Positions 27,485-36,145 of a DNA stretch of 64,000 nucleotides are shown one piece after another. Made by a program: the position numbers and the translations under genes. This DNA comes from Oceanococcus sp041619555 (GTDB lineage: Bacteria > Pseudomonadota > Gammaproteobacteria > Nevskiales > Oceanococcaceae). The stretch lies in assembly GCA_041619555.1 (NCBI GenBank), contig JBFKDQ010000003.1, positions 47,357-111,356 on the forward strand, read 5' to 3'. Within the stretch, counting starts at the first letter, position 1. Each line of letters begins with the position of its first letter. The notes under the pieces were generated by a model that was not told where the DNA came from, searched no databases, and saw nothing but the letters and a program-made list of their open reading frames with translations.

Positions 27485-29248
27485 TCAGAGCCAGAGCAGA
27501 TAGATCGTCGGAATGGCGCTCGCCGCACACACCAGGTTCATCGGCAGGCCGACCTTGAGAAAATCGGCGAAATGGTAGCCGCCGGGTCCGTAAACCATCA
27601 GATTCGTCTGGTAGCCCAGCGGCGTGGCGAAGGCCGCCGATGCCGCGACCATGACCGTGAGCACGAAGGGCTCGGCGGGCAGGCCTGCAGCTTCGGCCGC
27701 GCCGAGGACGATGGGCAGGGCCAGGGCCGCGGCGGCGTTGTTGGTGATCAGTTCGCTCATGCACACGGTCATCAGATAGCTGGCGATCAGAAGGGCCAGC
27801 GTGGAGTGATCGGCAAAGCGGATGATCTGCTCGGCCAGGATGGCGGCAGCGCCGGATTCCCGGATCGCCACGCCCAATGCCATGGCGCAGGCGATCGTCA
27901 GCAGCACCTGGGAATCCAGGGCGGCCTTGGCCTGATTGAAGCTGATGCAGCGGGTTACGATCATCGCCATCGCACCGGTGAGTGCGGCCGTCAGGATCGT
28001 GCACAGCCCGGTGGCGGCGGCGAGGATCACGCCGAGCACGATGAGGCCGGCTATCCGGGCTTTGGGGCGATTGATTTGATGCGCTTCGGTGTCGGTAACC
28101 AGGAGGAAATCCCGGTTGTATTTCTGTCGGCTGAGGAACGCCGGTCGGGTCTCCAGCAGCAGGGTGTCGGCCGGCATGAGGCGAACACGGCCCAGATGGC
28201 CCTTGATCCTGCGGCCGCCGCGCGCGACCGCGATCACGACCGCGCCGTAGCGTTTGCGGAAATCGGCATCGCCGATGCTCTGGCCGATGATCGGGGAGCT
28301 TGGTGACAGCACGACTTCCACTAGCTTGCGTTCGGGGGAGGCCTGGTTCAGTGCGGCGTCCTCGGCGCTGTAAGGCGCCAGGCCGGGAATTTCCTGAAGC
28401 TCGAGCACGCCGCGGGTATCGCCGACAAAAATCAGCCGATCATCGGCGCACAGGCGCTCTTCGCTGGATACCGCGCTGAGCACCTGCGGTCCGCGTACGA
28501 TTTCGACCAGATACAGGCCGGAACCGCGGATTTCGCGCAGGCCGGCTTCCGTGACGGTCTTGCCCACCATGGCGCCGTTGGCGAGCACGATCATCTCGGT
28601 CGAATACTCGCGTGGGTCGCCGAAACTGTCTTCCACATTCTGATGGCTGGGCAGCAGCCGCCGGCCGATCAGGATCATGTAGACCAGGCCGCTGGCCGCC
28701 ACGGCCAGGCCGATCGGCGTGATGCTGAACATGCCGAGGCGGGACTCACCCACCAGGCCCTCGTACAGCCCCAGGGTGACCAGGTTGGTGCTGGTGCCGA
28801 TCATCGTCAGCGTGCCACCCAGAATTGCGGCATAGCTTAGGGGAATCAGGAGCTTGGACACGGCGATGCCGGTCCGTCGTGACCAGCCGGAAATGGCCGG
28901 AATCAAGGTGGCGACGATCGGGGTGTTGTTCATCACCCCGCTGAGCAGGGTGACCGGCAGCATGACCCGCAGCTGGGCGGTCAGCTCGCTGCTGGGCTGC
29001 CCCAGCACGCGGCTGCTGAGCCAGCCGACCCCGCCGGTATGACGAATGCCGGCGGCAATCACATAGAGAAAGGCAATGGTTGCCAGTCCGGGATTGGCGA
29101 ATCCGCTGAGCAGGCTGTTCTGGTCGATCACGCCGGAAATGCCCAGAATCGCCAGGGCGATCAAAAGGATGCGATCCGGACCATGATGGGTCAGGATCAG
29201 GGCTGCAAACACCGAGAGGGTCAGCAACAGGACGAAAATCGCTTCCAT
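27485..29248 (-). CDS. SLC13/DASS-type transporter with two RCK_C (TrkA-C) domains
   Basis: 587 aa. N-terminal membrane half (residues ~1-195, including MLPVTLLSGVMNNTPIVATLIP and GGTLTMIGTSTNLV), a cytoplasmic insert of two TrkA-C-like domains (~200-375; TEAGLREIRGSGLYLVEIVRG and IIGQSIGDADFRKRYGAVVI), then a second membrane half (~395-587; MSELITNNAAAALALPI, ATPLGYQTNLMVYGPGGY). The two asparagine-rich NTP/TNL elements are the anion/Na-binding repeats of divalent-anion symporters. Homologues carry sulfate, dicarboxylates or other anions; the ligand here is not determinable. Convergent with the SprA gene and divergent from the WYL regulator. Confidence 0.9.
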   Translation of the reverse strand: MEAIFVLLLTLSVFAALILTHHGPDRILLIALAILGISGVIDQNSLLSGFANPGLATIAFLYVIAAGIRHTGGVGWLSSRVLGQPSSELTAQLRVMLPVTLLSGVMNNTPIVATLIPAISGWSRRTGIAVSKLLIPLSYAAILGGTLTMIGTSTNLVTLGLYEGLVGESRLGMFSITPIGLAVAASGLVYMILIGRRLLPSHQNVEDSFGDPREYSTEMIVLANGAMVGKTVTEAGLREIRGSGLYLVEIVRGPQVLSAVSSEERLCADDRLIFVGDTRGVLELQEIPGLAPYSAEDAALNQASPERKLVEVVLSPSSPIIGQSIGDADFRKRYGAVVIAVARGGRRIKGHLGRVRLMPADTLLLETRPAFLSRQKYNRDFLLVTDTEAHQINRPKARIAGLIVLGVILAAATGLCTILTAALTGAMAMIVTRCISFNQAKAALDSQVLLTIACAMALGVAIRESGAAAILAEQIIRFADHSTLALLIASYLMTVCMSELITNNAAAALALPIVLGAAEAAGLPAEPFVLTVMVAASAAFATPLGYQTNLMVYGPGGYHFADFLKVGLPMNLVCAASAIPTIYLLWL

Positions 29249-29279
29249 GGCAAAGATACTTGAAGTTCCGGGGGGAATA

Positions 29280-29293
29280 GGTCGGTCGACCTG
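29280..29293. promoter_or_regulatory. Inverted repeat upstream of the SLC13-type gene (candidate operator)
   Basis: AGGTCG-GT-CGACCT, a perfect 6+6 inverted repeat, lies 31 bases upstream of the transporter start codon. A second perfect palindrome, TGTGCGCACA, lies at 29462-29471 nearer the regulator. The 305-base divergent region 29249-29553 holds no gene; no clear -35/-10 pair was found. Confidence 0.4.
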
Positions 29294-29553
29294 TGGAATG
29301 GCGGGAAATCGGGACGGGGGATGGCCGGCTAGTCTGACCGGCCGTGGTGCCGCATGCTGGATCGCTGGCCCGGACCTGGCGGTCGCTGTATCTTTGCTGG
29401 AAAACCTGCCTTTAGAATGCTCATGGCGTGAGCTTTCCTTTTCGATTCAATGATTTTCCCCTGTGCGCACAAGGCGCCTGGCCGCAATGGCAGTTTCTTG
29501 CGTCATCCTGCGGCGGGCAAAAGACAGGGCCTGGGAGCAATAGTAGCAATACC

Positions 29554-30519
29554 ATGGACAAGTTTGACCGTATTTATGCGCTGCATCGAATCCTGGCCGG
29601 TCGCCGTACGCCGGTTTCAAATGAAGATTTGCAGCGCGAGCTGGAATGTTCCCGTGCCACCGTCAACCGCACGCTGGAATTGTTGCGCGATCACCTCAAT
29701 GCACCGGTGATCTACGATCGTGAACGCAACGGCTATGTCTACTCGAGGCAGGGGGAGGCCTGGGAGCTTCCCGGCTTCTGGCTGAGTTCACGCGAGGTTG
29801 TGGCGCTGATGGCGGGCATGAAATTTCTCGGCGAATCCGGCCAGGGTCTGCTATCGGAAATGGTCCGGCCATTTCGTCTGCGTCTGGAAGAAATTCTCAA
29901 ACAGAAACAGATGGGATCCGGGGCGCTGCTGCGGCGGGTCCGGATCCAGTCGGCGAACGCGCGACCACAGGGGGCTTACTTCCATGTGGTTGCCGATGCC
30001 ACCGTGCGGCGCCGGAAGGTCCGCCTGCATTATCGCAGCCGCACCGCCAATGAAGAGTCGCAGCGCGTGGTATCACCGCAGCGACTGGTGCATTACCGCA
30101 ACAACTGGTACCTAGACGCCTGGTGCCATCGGCGCGAGGGGCTGCGCACCTTTTCTCTGGACCGAATTGATCAGGCCCTGATGCTGGCTGAGCCGGTGCT
30201 GGAAATCGCAGAGCATGTGTTGGACGAGCAGCTGGCCCACAGCTACGGCATCTTTGCCGGTGAGCCGAGCGGGGTGGCGGAGCTGGTATTCACCGCGCAT
30301 GCGGCACGCTGGGTGGCAGAAGAGACTTGGCACCCGGAGCAGACGGGGGCCTGGCAGACGGATGGTCGCTATCTGCTGTGCGTGCCTTACGCGCAGACAA
30401 CGGAGCTCCTCGGGGAGATTCTGCGCTACGGCGCACAGGTCGAGGTGCGCGCGCCGCAGGCGCTGCGGGATCAGGTGCGTGATCGGCACGCGGCGGCTCT
30501 GCGGCAATACGAGAGTTAG
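29554..30519 (+). CDS. HTH-WYL domain transcriptional regulator
   Basis: 321 aa from the ATG at 29554 (MDKFDRIYALHRILAG), the normal start of this family; the frame is open further upstream without conservation. A DeoR-like winged helix (residues ~1-60; LECSRATVNRTLELLRDHL) precedes a WYL domain (~140-215; RLVHYRNNWYLDAWCHRREGL and FSLDRI) and a C-terminal WCX extension. WYL domains sense small molecules or nucleic acids and often act near transport, DNA-repair or defence genes. The divergent SLC13-type gene is the obvious candidate target. The Shine-Dalgarno sequence is weak. Confidence 0.88.
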   Translation: MDKFDRIYALHRILAGRRTPVSNEDLQRELECSRATVNRTLELLRDHLNAPVIYDRERNGYVYSRQGEAWELPGFWLSSREVVALMAGMKFLGESGQGLLSEMVRPFRLRLEEILKQKQMGSGALLRRVRIQSANARPQGAYFHVVADATVRRRKVRLHYRSRTANEESQRVVSPQRLVHYRNNWYLDAWCHRREGLRTFSLDRIDQALMLAEPVLEIAEHVLDEQLAHSYGIFAGEPSGVAELVFTAHAARWVAEETWHPEQTGAWQTDGRYLLCVPYAQTTELLGEILRYGAQVEVRAPQALRDQVRDRHAAALRQYES

Positions 30520-30782
30520 CCTGCGGTCAGAATGATGTCGGTGGATGGTTCTGAGATGGCCATGCAGGGGCATGGCGCTTGCCGGAACTCAGGCTGGGCA
30601 TGATCGGGCGATTAGCCACGCGCAAGCGCTGCAGGCCGCGTGCTGGTCGTTGCGTCTGGATTGCCGGGATCTCGTCCTGGCCCATCTTGCAGTGGTCGGA
30701 TCGTGGGGGCAAGGCCGCCCCGCGGTGATGCACTCTGCAATCGTTTTGCCGGCCTTCTTTCCGGCTGGCTGGCAATGCCGCT

Positions 30783-31883
30783 TCAGTCGAGTTCGGCGAG
30801 AATTTCCGTGGTATGTTCGCCCAGACTCGGTGCCGGGCGTTCCAGCCGGTAGTCGTGGCCGGAAATGCGGATGGGCGAGCGATACTGGGGTTTGCCATCG
30901 ACTTCGAAGACCAGGCCGCGAGCGAGCGCATGCGGGTCCTGCAGGGCTTCCGCCGGATCCAGGACCGGGCTGGCGCAGCAATCGCGGTCCGCCAGTCGCG
31001 ACGTCCAGGTATCGCGGTCCTGCTGCCTGAACAGCTCGACGAGTTCGGCTGCGATGCGGTCTCCAGCGGGGCCTGGCGCCAGCGGCATGCGCGCCAGATC
31101 GGGGCGCTCCACCGCGGCGCAAAACGCCTGCCAGAACTTCGGTTCCAGCGCCCCGAGGGCGAAATACTTGCCATCGGCGCACTCGTAAATCCGGTAATTG
31201 GGCAGGCCGCCATTGAGCATGTCGGTGCCACGCGCGGCGGCGGCGCCGCGCTGGCTCAGGCCCGCCAGTTGGATCACCTGCAGCACGTAAGTGTTGTCGG
31301 TCATGGACACGTCGACCATGCCGCCCTCGCCACTGCGCTGCGCGCGGATGATCGCGGCCAGGATGCCGATCGCGGCGGACAGGGCTCCGCCCGCCAGATC
31401 GGCGATCTGGAATGAAATGGGGGTCGGTGTGGCATCCGCTGGACCGGTTTGCTGTAACAGGCCGCTGTAAGCGCAGTAATTCAGGTCGTGGCCGGGACGA
31501 TCCCGATAAGGCCCATCCTGACCGTAGCCGGTAATGGCGGCGTAAACGATGCCGGGCTTGAGAGCGCGGATGGTTTCGTAGCCGGCGCCCAGCTTGTCCA
31601 TCACCCCAGGCCGAAAGCCCTCCAGTACCACATCAGCGGTCTTGCACAGCGCCAGGAACTGATCGCGCTGTTTGGCCTGGCGCAGGTCGAGGCAGAGCCC
31701 ACGTTTGTTGCGATTCAGCATCTTGAACATGTCGGGCGTCATGCTGCGGGCATAGTCGCCCGGGCCCGGCTCCTCGATCTTGATCACATCGGCGCCCATG
31801 TCGGCCAGGATCAGGCTGCAGTAAGGGCCGGGTAGCAGGCGGGTGAGGTCGAGGATACGGATGCCTTCAAGGGGCGCTGACAT
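30783..31883 (-). CDS. Family III CoA-transferase / alpha-methylacyl-CoA racemase-like (CaiB/BaiF)
   Basis: 366 aa. The N-terminal signature GIRILDLTRLLPGPYCSLILADMGADVIKIEEPG is typical, given here in shortened form as DLTRLLPGPYCSLILADMG. GHDLNY and IADLAGG carry His and Asp at the positions of the catalytic pair of alpha-methylacyl-CoA racemase (His126/Asp156 in the mycobacterial enzyme), favouring racemase over CoA transfer. It would let branched acyl-CoA with the wrong stereochemistry enter beta-oxidation. It lies 47 bases downstream of the fadB-like gene on the same strand, probably one operon. The 263 bases between it and the convergent WYL gene hold nothing I recognise. Confidence 0.87.
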   Translation of the reverse strand: MSAPLEGIRILDLTRLLPGPYCSLILADMGADVIKIEEPGPGDYARSMTPDMFKMLNRNKRGLCLDLRQAKQRDQFLALCKTADVVLEGFRPGVMDKLGAGYETIRALKPGIVYAAITGYGQDGPYRDRPGHDLNYCAYSGLLQQTGPADATPTPISFQIADLAGGALSAAIGILAAIIRAQRSGEGGMVDVSMTDNTYVLQVIQLAGLSQRGAAAARGTDMLNGGLPNYRIYECADGKYFALGALEPKFWQAFCAAVERPDLARMPLAPGPAGDRIAAELVELFRQQDRDTWTSRLADRDCCASPVLDPAEALQDPHALARGLVFEVDGKPQYRSPIRISGHDYRLERPAPSLGEHTTEILAELD

Positions 31884-31930
31884 GTGGTTTTGTCCAGGTG
31901 CTGATGTGGTAGGCGCGGTGGGCTTGTTCG

Positions 31931-34060
31931 CTACTCGAAGCTGCGACCCTCGTGGGCCATCTCATGCAGCAGCGGCGGCGGGGCAAAGCGTTCGCCGAAG
32001 CGCCCGGCCAGTTCTTCAGCCCGGGCGATAAATGGCTCAAGCCCGATGGCGTTGATGAATTGCAGGCAGCCGCCGCTCCAGGGCGCGAAACCCCAGCCGA
32101 AGATCGAGCCGATATTGGCATCGGCGCAACGGGTGACGACGCCTTCCTCAACGCAACGGACGGTTTCGAGCGCCTGCGCATACAGCATGCGGTCGATCAT
32201 GTCCTGCTGGCTGAGGCCGGCGTCCGCAGGCGGCCAGTGGTCTTTCAGGCCGGGCCAGAGCTGCTTGTTGCCGGCTTCGTAGTCATAAAAGCCGCGGCCG
32301 GATTTCTTGCCTTCACGCCCCAGACTGTTGACCATTTTGTCGATCACCGTCAGGCCCGGGTGTGGCGAGTAGGGGTCGCCGGCGGCGGCCAGGTCCTTGC
32401 GGGTCTGTTCGGCCACATGCCAGGCCAGGCTGAGCGAGACTTCATCCTGCAGTGCCAGCGGTGGCATGGGCATGCCGCTGGCCCGGCCTGCCGCCTCGAT
32501 GCAGTTTGGATCCATGCCTTCGGCCAGCAAAGCCATGCCTTCCATCACGTAGGTGCCGAATACGCGTGAGGTGTAGAAACCGCGGGCGTCGTTGACCACG
32601 ATGGGGGTCTTCCGGATCGCAAGGACGAAATCGAAGGCTCGCGCAAGCGTCTCCGGACTGGTCTGCTTGCCAACGATGATCTCGACCAGGGGCATTTTCT
32701 CCACCGGCGAGAAAAAATGCAGGCCGATGAACTGTGCCGGACGGGTGGACTGGCTTGCCAGCCCGGTGATCGGCAGAGTGGAGGTGTTGGAGGCGAACAC
32801 GCCCTGGGCATCCATCACCGCCTCGCTCTCGCGGGTGACCGCGGCTTTGAGTTCGCGGTCTTCGAACACCGCTTCGATGATCAGGTCGCAGCCGGCCAGA
32901 TCATCGACGCTGGCGCTGGCGTGGATGCGCGAGAGCAGAGCTGCGGCCTGATCCGGCGTCATCTGGCGGCGCTGTACCGCCTTGTCCGCCAGCTTCTGCG
33001 AATGGCTCCTGCCTTTTTCGGCGCCTTCAAGAGTCAGGTCTTTGAGCACCACATCAAATCCCGCCCTGGCGCAGGACCAGGCAATGCCCGCACCCATCAT
33101 GCCGGCGCCGAGAATGCCGACCCGCTGGAATGGGGGCGCCTTGACGCCTGCGGGCCGAGCGGCCCCTTTCTTGAGATCGTTGAGCTGGAACCACAGGCTG
33201 CTGAGCGTGTTCTTGCAGACCTGCCCGACCGCCAGTTCGGCGAAGTAGCGGCTTTCGATTTCGCAGCCGGTCTCGATGTCCAGCAGGCAGCCTTCGAACA
33301 CGCAGGACAGGATGTTCTGCGGTGCGGGATACAGGCCCTGGGTCTTCTGGCGCAACATCGACGGTGCGATCGCCCACATCTGCACGTTGGCCGGGTGCTT
33401 GGAATCGCCGCCTGGGATGCGGAATTTCCTGTCGTCCCAGCGGGCGCGGGCCTTGGGGTTGGCGCTGATCCAGGCTCTGGCCTGGGCCAGAAGATCGGCC
33501 CGGTCGCTGGCCAGCGCATCGAGGATGCCGGCAGCCAGGGCTTTCGCCGGTTTCAGTTCCTTGCCTTCCAGCAGCAGGGGCAGGGCGGCCTGAATGCCGA
33601 TCAGGCGGGGCAGGCGCTGGGTGCCGCCACCGCCGGGCAGCAGGCCCAGTTTGACTTCCGGCAGGCCGAATCGGGCTTTGGGGTGATCGATCGCGATGCG
33701 GTAGTGGCAGGCCAGGGCGATTTCCAGGCCGCCGCCCAGGGCCGTTCCGGGCATGGCGCAGACCACCGGGCGGCCACAGCGCTCCAGGCGAAACAGCGTG
33801 GCTTTCAGCTGCTGTGCGAGTTCGAAGGCCTGGAGTGGTTCCTTGATATGGAACAGGCCTTCGATGTCGGCGCCGGCGACGAAGCTCTCTTTGCCAGAGG
33901 TCAGGATGATGCCGGTGATGTCCGGGGCTTGCTCGATCCGGCTCAAGGCAGCTTCCAGCGGCCCCTCCAGTTCGGAGTTGATGACGTTCATCGAACGTCC
34001 CGGCATGTCGATGGTCAGGGTGACGATGCCCTGGGCGTCTTGTTCGAAATTGATGCTCAT
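31931..34060 (-). CDS. fadB: FadB/FadJ-like enoyl-CoA hydratase / 3-hydroxyacyl-CoA dehydrogenase
   Basis: 709 aa from the ATG at 34060, preceded by AGGAG; the frame upstream of it is not conserved. The N-terminal crotonase domain has FVAGADIEGL (oxyanion hole), LGGGLEIALACHYRIA and PEVKLGLLPGGGGTQRLPR, with both catalytic glutamates. The NAD-binding domain starts at GILGAGMMGAGIAW (~residue 318) and includes HFFSPVEKMPLVEI (catalytic His region); two C-terminal 3HCDH domains follow. It catalyses two middle steps of fatty-acid beta-oxidation, working with the thiolase encoded 20 bases upstream. FadB versus FadJ assignment is uncertain. Confidence 0.93.
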   Translation of the reverse strand: MSINFEQDAQGIVTLTIDMPGRSMNVINSELEGPLEAALSRIEQAPDITGIILTSGKESFVAGADIEGLFHIKEPLQAFELAQQLKATLFRLERCGRPVVCAMPGTALGGGLEIALACHYRIAIDHPKARFGLPEVKLGLLPGGGGTQRLPRLIGIQAALPLLLEGKELKPAKALAAGILDALASDRADLLAQARAWISANPKARARWDDRKFRIPGGDSKHPANVQMWAIAPSMLRQKTQGLYPAPQNILSCVFEGCLLDIETGCEIESRYFAELAVGQVCKNTLSSLWFQLNDLKKGAARPAGVKAPPFQRVGILGAGMMGAGIAWSCARAGFDVVLKDLTLEGAEKGRSHSQKLADKAVQRRQMTPDQAAALLSRIHASASVDDLAGCDLIIEAVFEDRELKAAVTRESEAVMDAQGVFASNTSTLPITGLASQSTRPAQFIGLHFFSPVEKMPLVEIIVGKQTSPETLARAFDFVLAIRKTPIVVNDARGFYTSRVFGTYVMEGMALLAEGMDPNCIEAAGRASGMPMPPLALQDEVSLSLAWHVAEQTRKDLAAAGDPYSPHPGLTVIDKMVNSLGREGKKSGRGFYDYEAGNKQLWPGLKDHWPPADAGLSQQDMIDRMLYAQALETVRCVEEGVVTRCADANIGSIFGWGFAPWSGGCLQFINAIGLEPFIARAEELAGRFGERFAPPPLLHEMAHEGRSFE

Positions 34061-34080
34061 GATGCTTTCTCCTGGCCGGC

Positions 34081-35286
34081 TCAAACGCGCTCGATGATGG
34101 TGGCGATTCCCATGCCGCCGCCGACGCACAGGGTCGCCAGCCCGGTGCTCAGGTCCCGCCGCTCCAGTTCGTCCAGCAGGGTGCCCAGAATCATGCAGCC
34201 GGCCGCCCCCAGTGGATGGCCCATCGCGATGGCGCCGCCATTGACGTTGATCTTGTCCATGTCGAGTTCGAGGTCCCGCACCGCTTTGAGCACCACCGAA
34301 GCGAAGGCCTCGTTGATCTCGAACAGATCGATGTCGGCGACATTCATGCCGGCGCGGGCCAGCGCCTTGCGACTGGCCGGGGCCGGGCCGGTCAGCATGA
34401 TGGAGGGTTCGCTGCCGGTGATCGCACAGGCGCGGATCCGTGCTCGCGGTTTGAGGCCCTGGGCGGCACCCGCCTCGGCGCTGCCCAGCAGCATCAGCGC
34501 GGCACCGTCGACGATGCCCGAGGAATTGCCGGCGTGATGGACATGCTGAACCCGTGCCACCTGCGGGTACTTGCGCAGTATGGTCGCGTCGAAACCCATG
34601 TCGCCCATCATCTGAAAACTCGGCTTGAGGCCGGCGAGCGTGTCCAGGCTGGTGTCAGGTTTGATGAATTCATCGTGCGCCAGCAGGGGCAATCCACAGA
34701 CATCGCGGATCGGAACCAAGGAGCGGGCAAAGCGCCCTTCATCGCGGGCTGCCGCTGCCAGCTGCTGGGAGCGGACGGCGTATCGGTCGACGGTTTCGCG
34801 ATCGAAGCCTTCCATCGTCGCGATCAGATCGGCGCCAATGCCCTGCGGCACGAAATCCATGGCCGCATTGACGCGCGGATCCATCACCATGGCGCCGCCG
34901 TCCGAGCCCATTGGCCAGCGGCTCATGGCTTCGACGCCGCCCGCCACGACCAGATCCTCCTGTCCCGACATGAGCTTCATTGCGGCGAGATTCACCGATT
35001 CCAGGCCAGAGGCACAGAAACGATTCTGGGTGACGCCTGCCACCGACTGGTCCCAGCCGGCATACAGCACGGCGGTACGGGCAATATCGGCGCCCTGTTC
35101 GCCGACCGGAGTCACGCAGCCCAGGACCACATCATCGACCTGGGCGGTGTCCAGTGCATTGCGCTCCTGCAGCGCATCGAAAAGGTTCTTGAGCAGGTGA
35201 ACGGGAGTGACCTGATGCAGGCTGCCGCCTTTTTTGCCCTTGCCGCGCGGGCTGCGGACAGCGTCATAGATGTAGGCCTGAGTCAT
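34081..35286 (-). CDS. fadA: Acetyl-CoA C-acyltransferase (thiolase)
   Basis: 401 aa from the ATG at 35286 (MTQAYIYDAVRSPRGKGKKG), preceded by AGGAG. Thiolase residues are intact: nucleophile Cys91 in NRFCASGLESVN, the GHPLGAAG histidine and the C-terminal CVGGGMG cysteine; NVNGGAIAMGHPLG is diagnostic. It cleaves 3-ketoacyl-CoA in the last step of beta-oxidation. First gene of the fadA-fadB-racemase operon, divergent from a TetR gene. The FadA name is by context; similar thiolases also serve other pathways. Confidence 0.92.
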   Translation of the reverse strand: MTQAYIYDAVRSPRGKGKKGGSLHQVTPVHLLKNLFDALQERNALDTAQVDDVVLGCVTPVGEQGADIARTAVLYAGWDQSVAGVTQNRFCASGLESVNLAAMKLMSGQEDLVVAGGVEAMSRWPMGSDGGAMVMDPRVNAAMDFVPQGIGADLIATMEGFDRETVDRYAVRSQQLAAAARDEGRFARSLVPIRDVCGLPLLAHDEFIKPDTSLDTLAGLKPSFQMMGDMGFDATILRKYPQVARVQHVHHAGNSSGIVDGAALMLLGSAEAGAAQGLKPRARIRACAITGSEPSIMLTGPAPASRKALARAGMNVADIDLFEINEAFASVVLKAVRDLELDMDKINVNGGAIAMGHPLGAAGCMILGTLLDELERRDLSTGLATLCVGGGMGIATIIERV

Positions 35287-35304
35287 CGGCTTCTCCTGGG
35301 TAAA

Positions 35305-35435
35305 GGTGATTACCAAAAGTGGAATATGTCAGGCTTGGTGAGAGCCATGAGGCCGAAATCTAGATCAGAAGTATCCCTATGGCAAGCATCAATGGATTGT
35401 TTTGGCACGATGAAAATGGTGTAATGATAATTACC
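35305..35435. promoter_or_regulatory. Candidate TetR operator pair between thiolase and TetR genes
   Basis: Two related partly palindromic sites lie in the divergent region: GGTGATTACC (35305-35314, 19 bases from the thiolase start) and GGTGTAATGATAATTACC (35418-35435, 28 bases from the tetR start). They share GGT...ATTACC half-sites. Such a placement would let the TetR protein repress both directions. Based on sequence pattern and position only. Confidence 0.4.
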
Positions 35436-35463
35436 TTAAAACTATTCATGGGCGATCATCAAG

Positions 35464-36078
35464 ATGCCAGCGAGCAAGAAAAGAGGCTCTGAAATCGATC
35501 CGCAGACCCGTCTGCGGATCGAGGCTGCGGTGTTGCAGACCTTTTCTGCCCATGAGTTTCATCGTGTCAGCCTGATCGACATCGCACGCCTGGCCAACGT
35601 GAGTCTGCAGACCATCTACAAGTATTACGGCAGCAAGGAAAAACTGCTTTTCGATACGCTGGACACGCATCTGGGGGCCCTGGCCAATCGCATGATCGAT
35701 CATCTGCAGGGCATAGAAAATTTTGAGGACCGCCTGCGCAAGGTGTTCTGGGTCATGTTCGATTACTTCGAGACCAAGCCGGAGGTGGTCCAGATCCTCG
35801 CCAGTTCGGTGTATCTCAATACCTGGAGTCGCAATGACACCTTTCGGCAGCCGGAGCTGTTCGCGGTGTTCATGCGGGTGTTGAGCGAAGGTCGCAGCAA
35901 GGGCATCCTGACCGACGAGGTCGATGAAAGGGTGTTGCTGGACATCATTCTGGGTGTGGCCACCCGCACCATTTCGATGTGGGTGCTGCGTGGTCGGCCC
36001 GGCGGGCTGGCCGAGCAATCGAATCAGTTATTCCGGTTGCTGTGGCGGGCGATCAGCGAGCAAAAACGGCCGGCGTGA
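35464..36078 (+). CDS. TetR-family transcriptional regulator
   Basis: 204 aa. N-terminal HTH (residues ~14-60; SLIDIARLANVSLQTIYKYYGSKEKLL split as SLIDIARLANVS and QTIYKYYGSKEKLL) and an all-helical ligand domain. It is divergent from the fadAB-type operon, with candidate operators between them, so it probably represses it and responds to an acyl-CoA or fatty acid. The short GCGATCATCAAG leader gives no strong Shine-Dalgarno sequence. Confidence 0.88.
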   Translation: MPASKKRGSEIDPQTRLRIEAAVLQTFSAHEFHRVSLIDIARLANVSLQTIYKYYGSKEKLLFDTLDTHLGALANRMIDHLQGIENFEDRLRKVFWVMFDYFETKPEVVQILASSVYLNTWSRNDTFRQPELFAVFMRVLSEGRSKGILTDEVDERVLLDIILGVATRTISMWVLRGRPGGLAEQSNQLFRLLWRAISEQKRPA

Positions 36079-36145
36079 CTGGACCTGAATCCTGCCCTGA
36101 CGTAGTGTGGGGCAATCATTCGACCGGGGAGGTCGCGGCGCTGAC

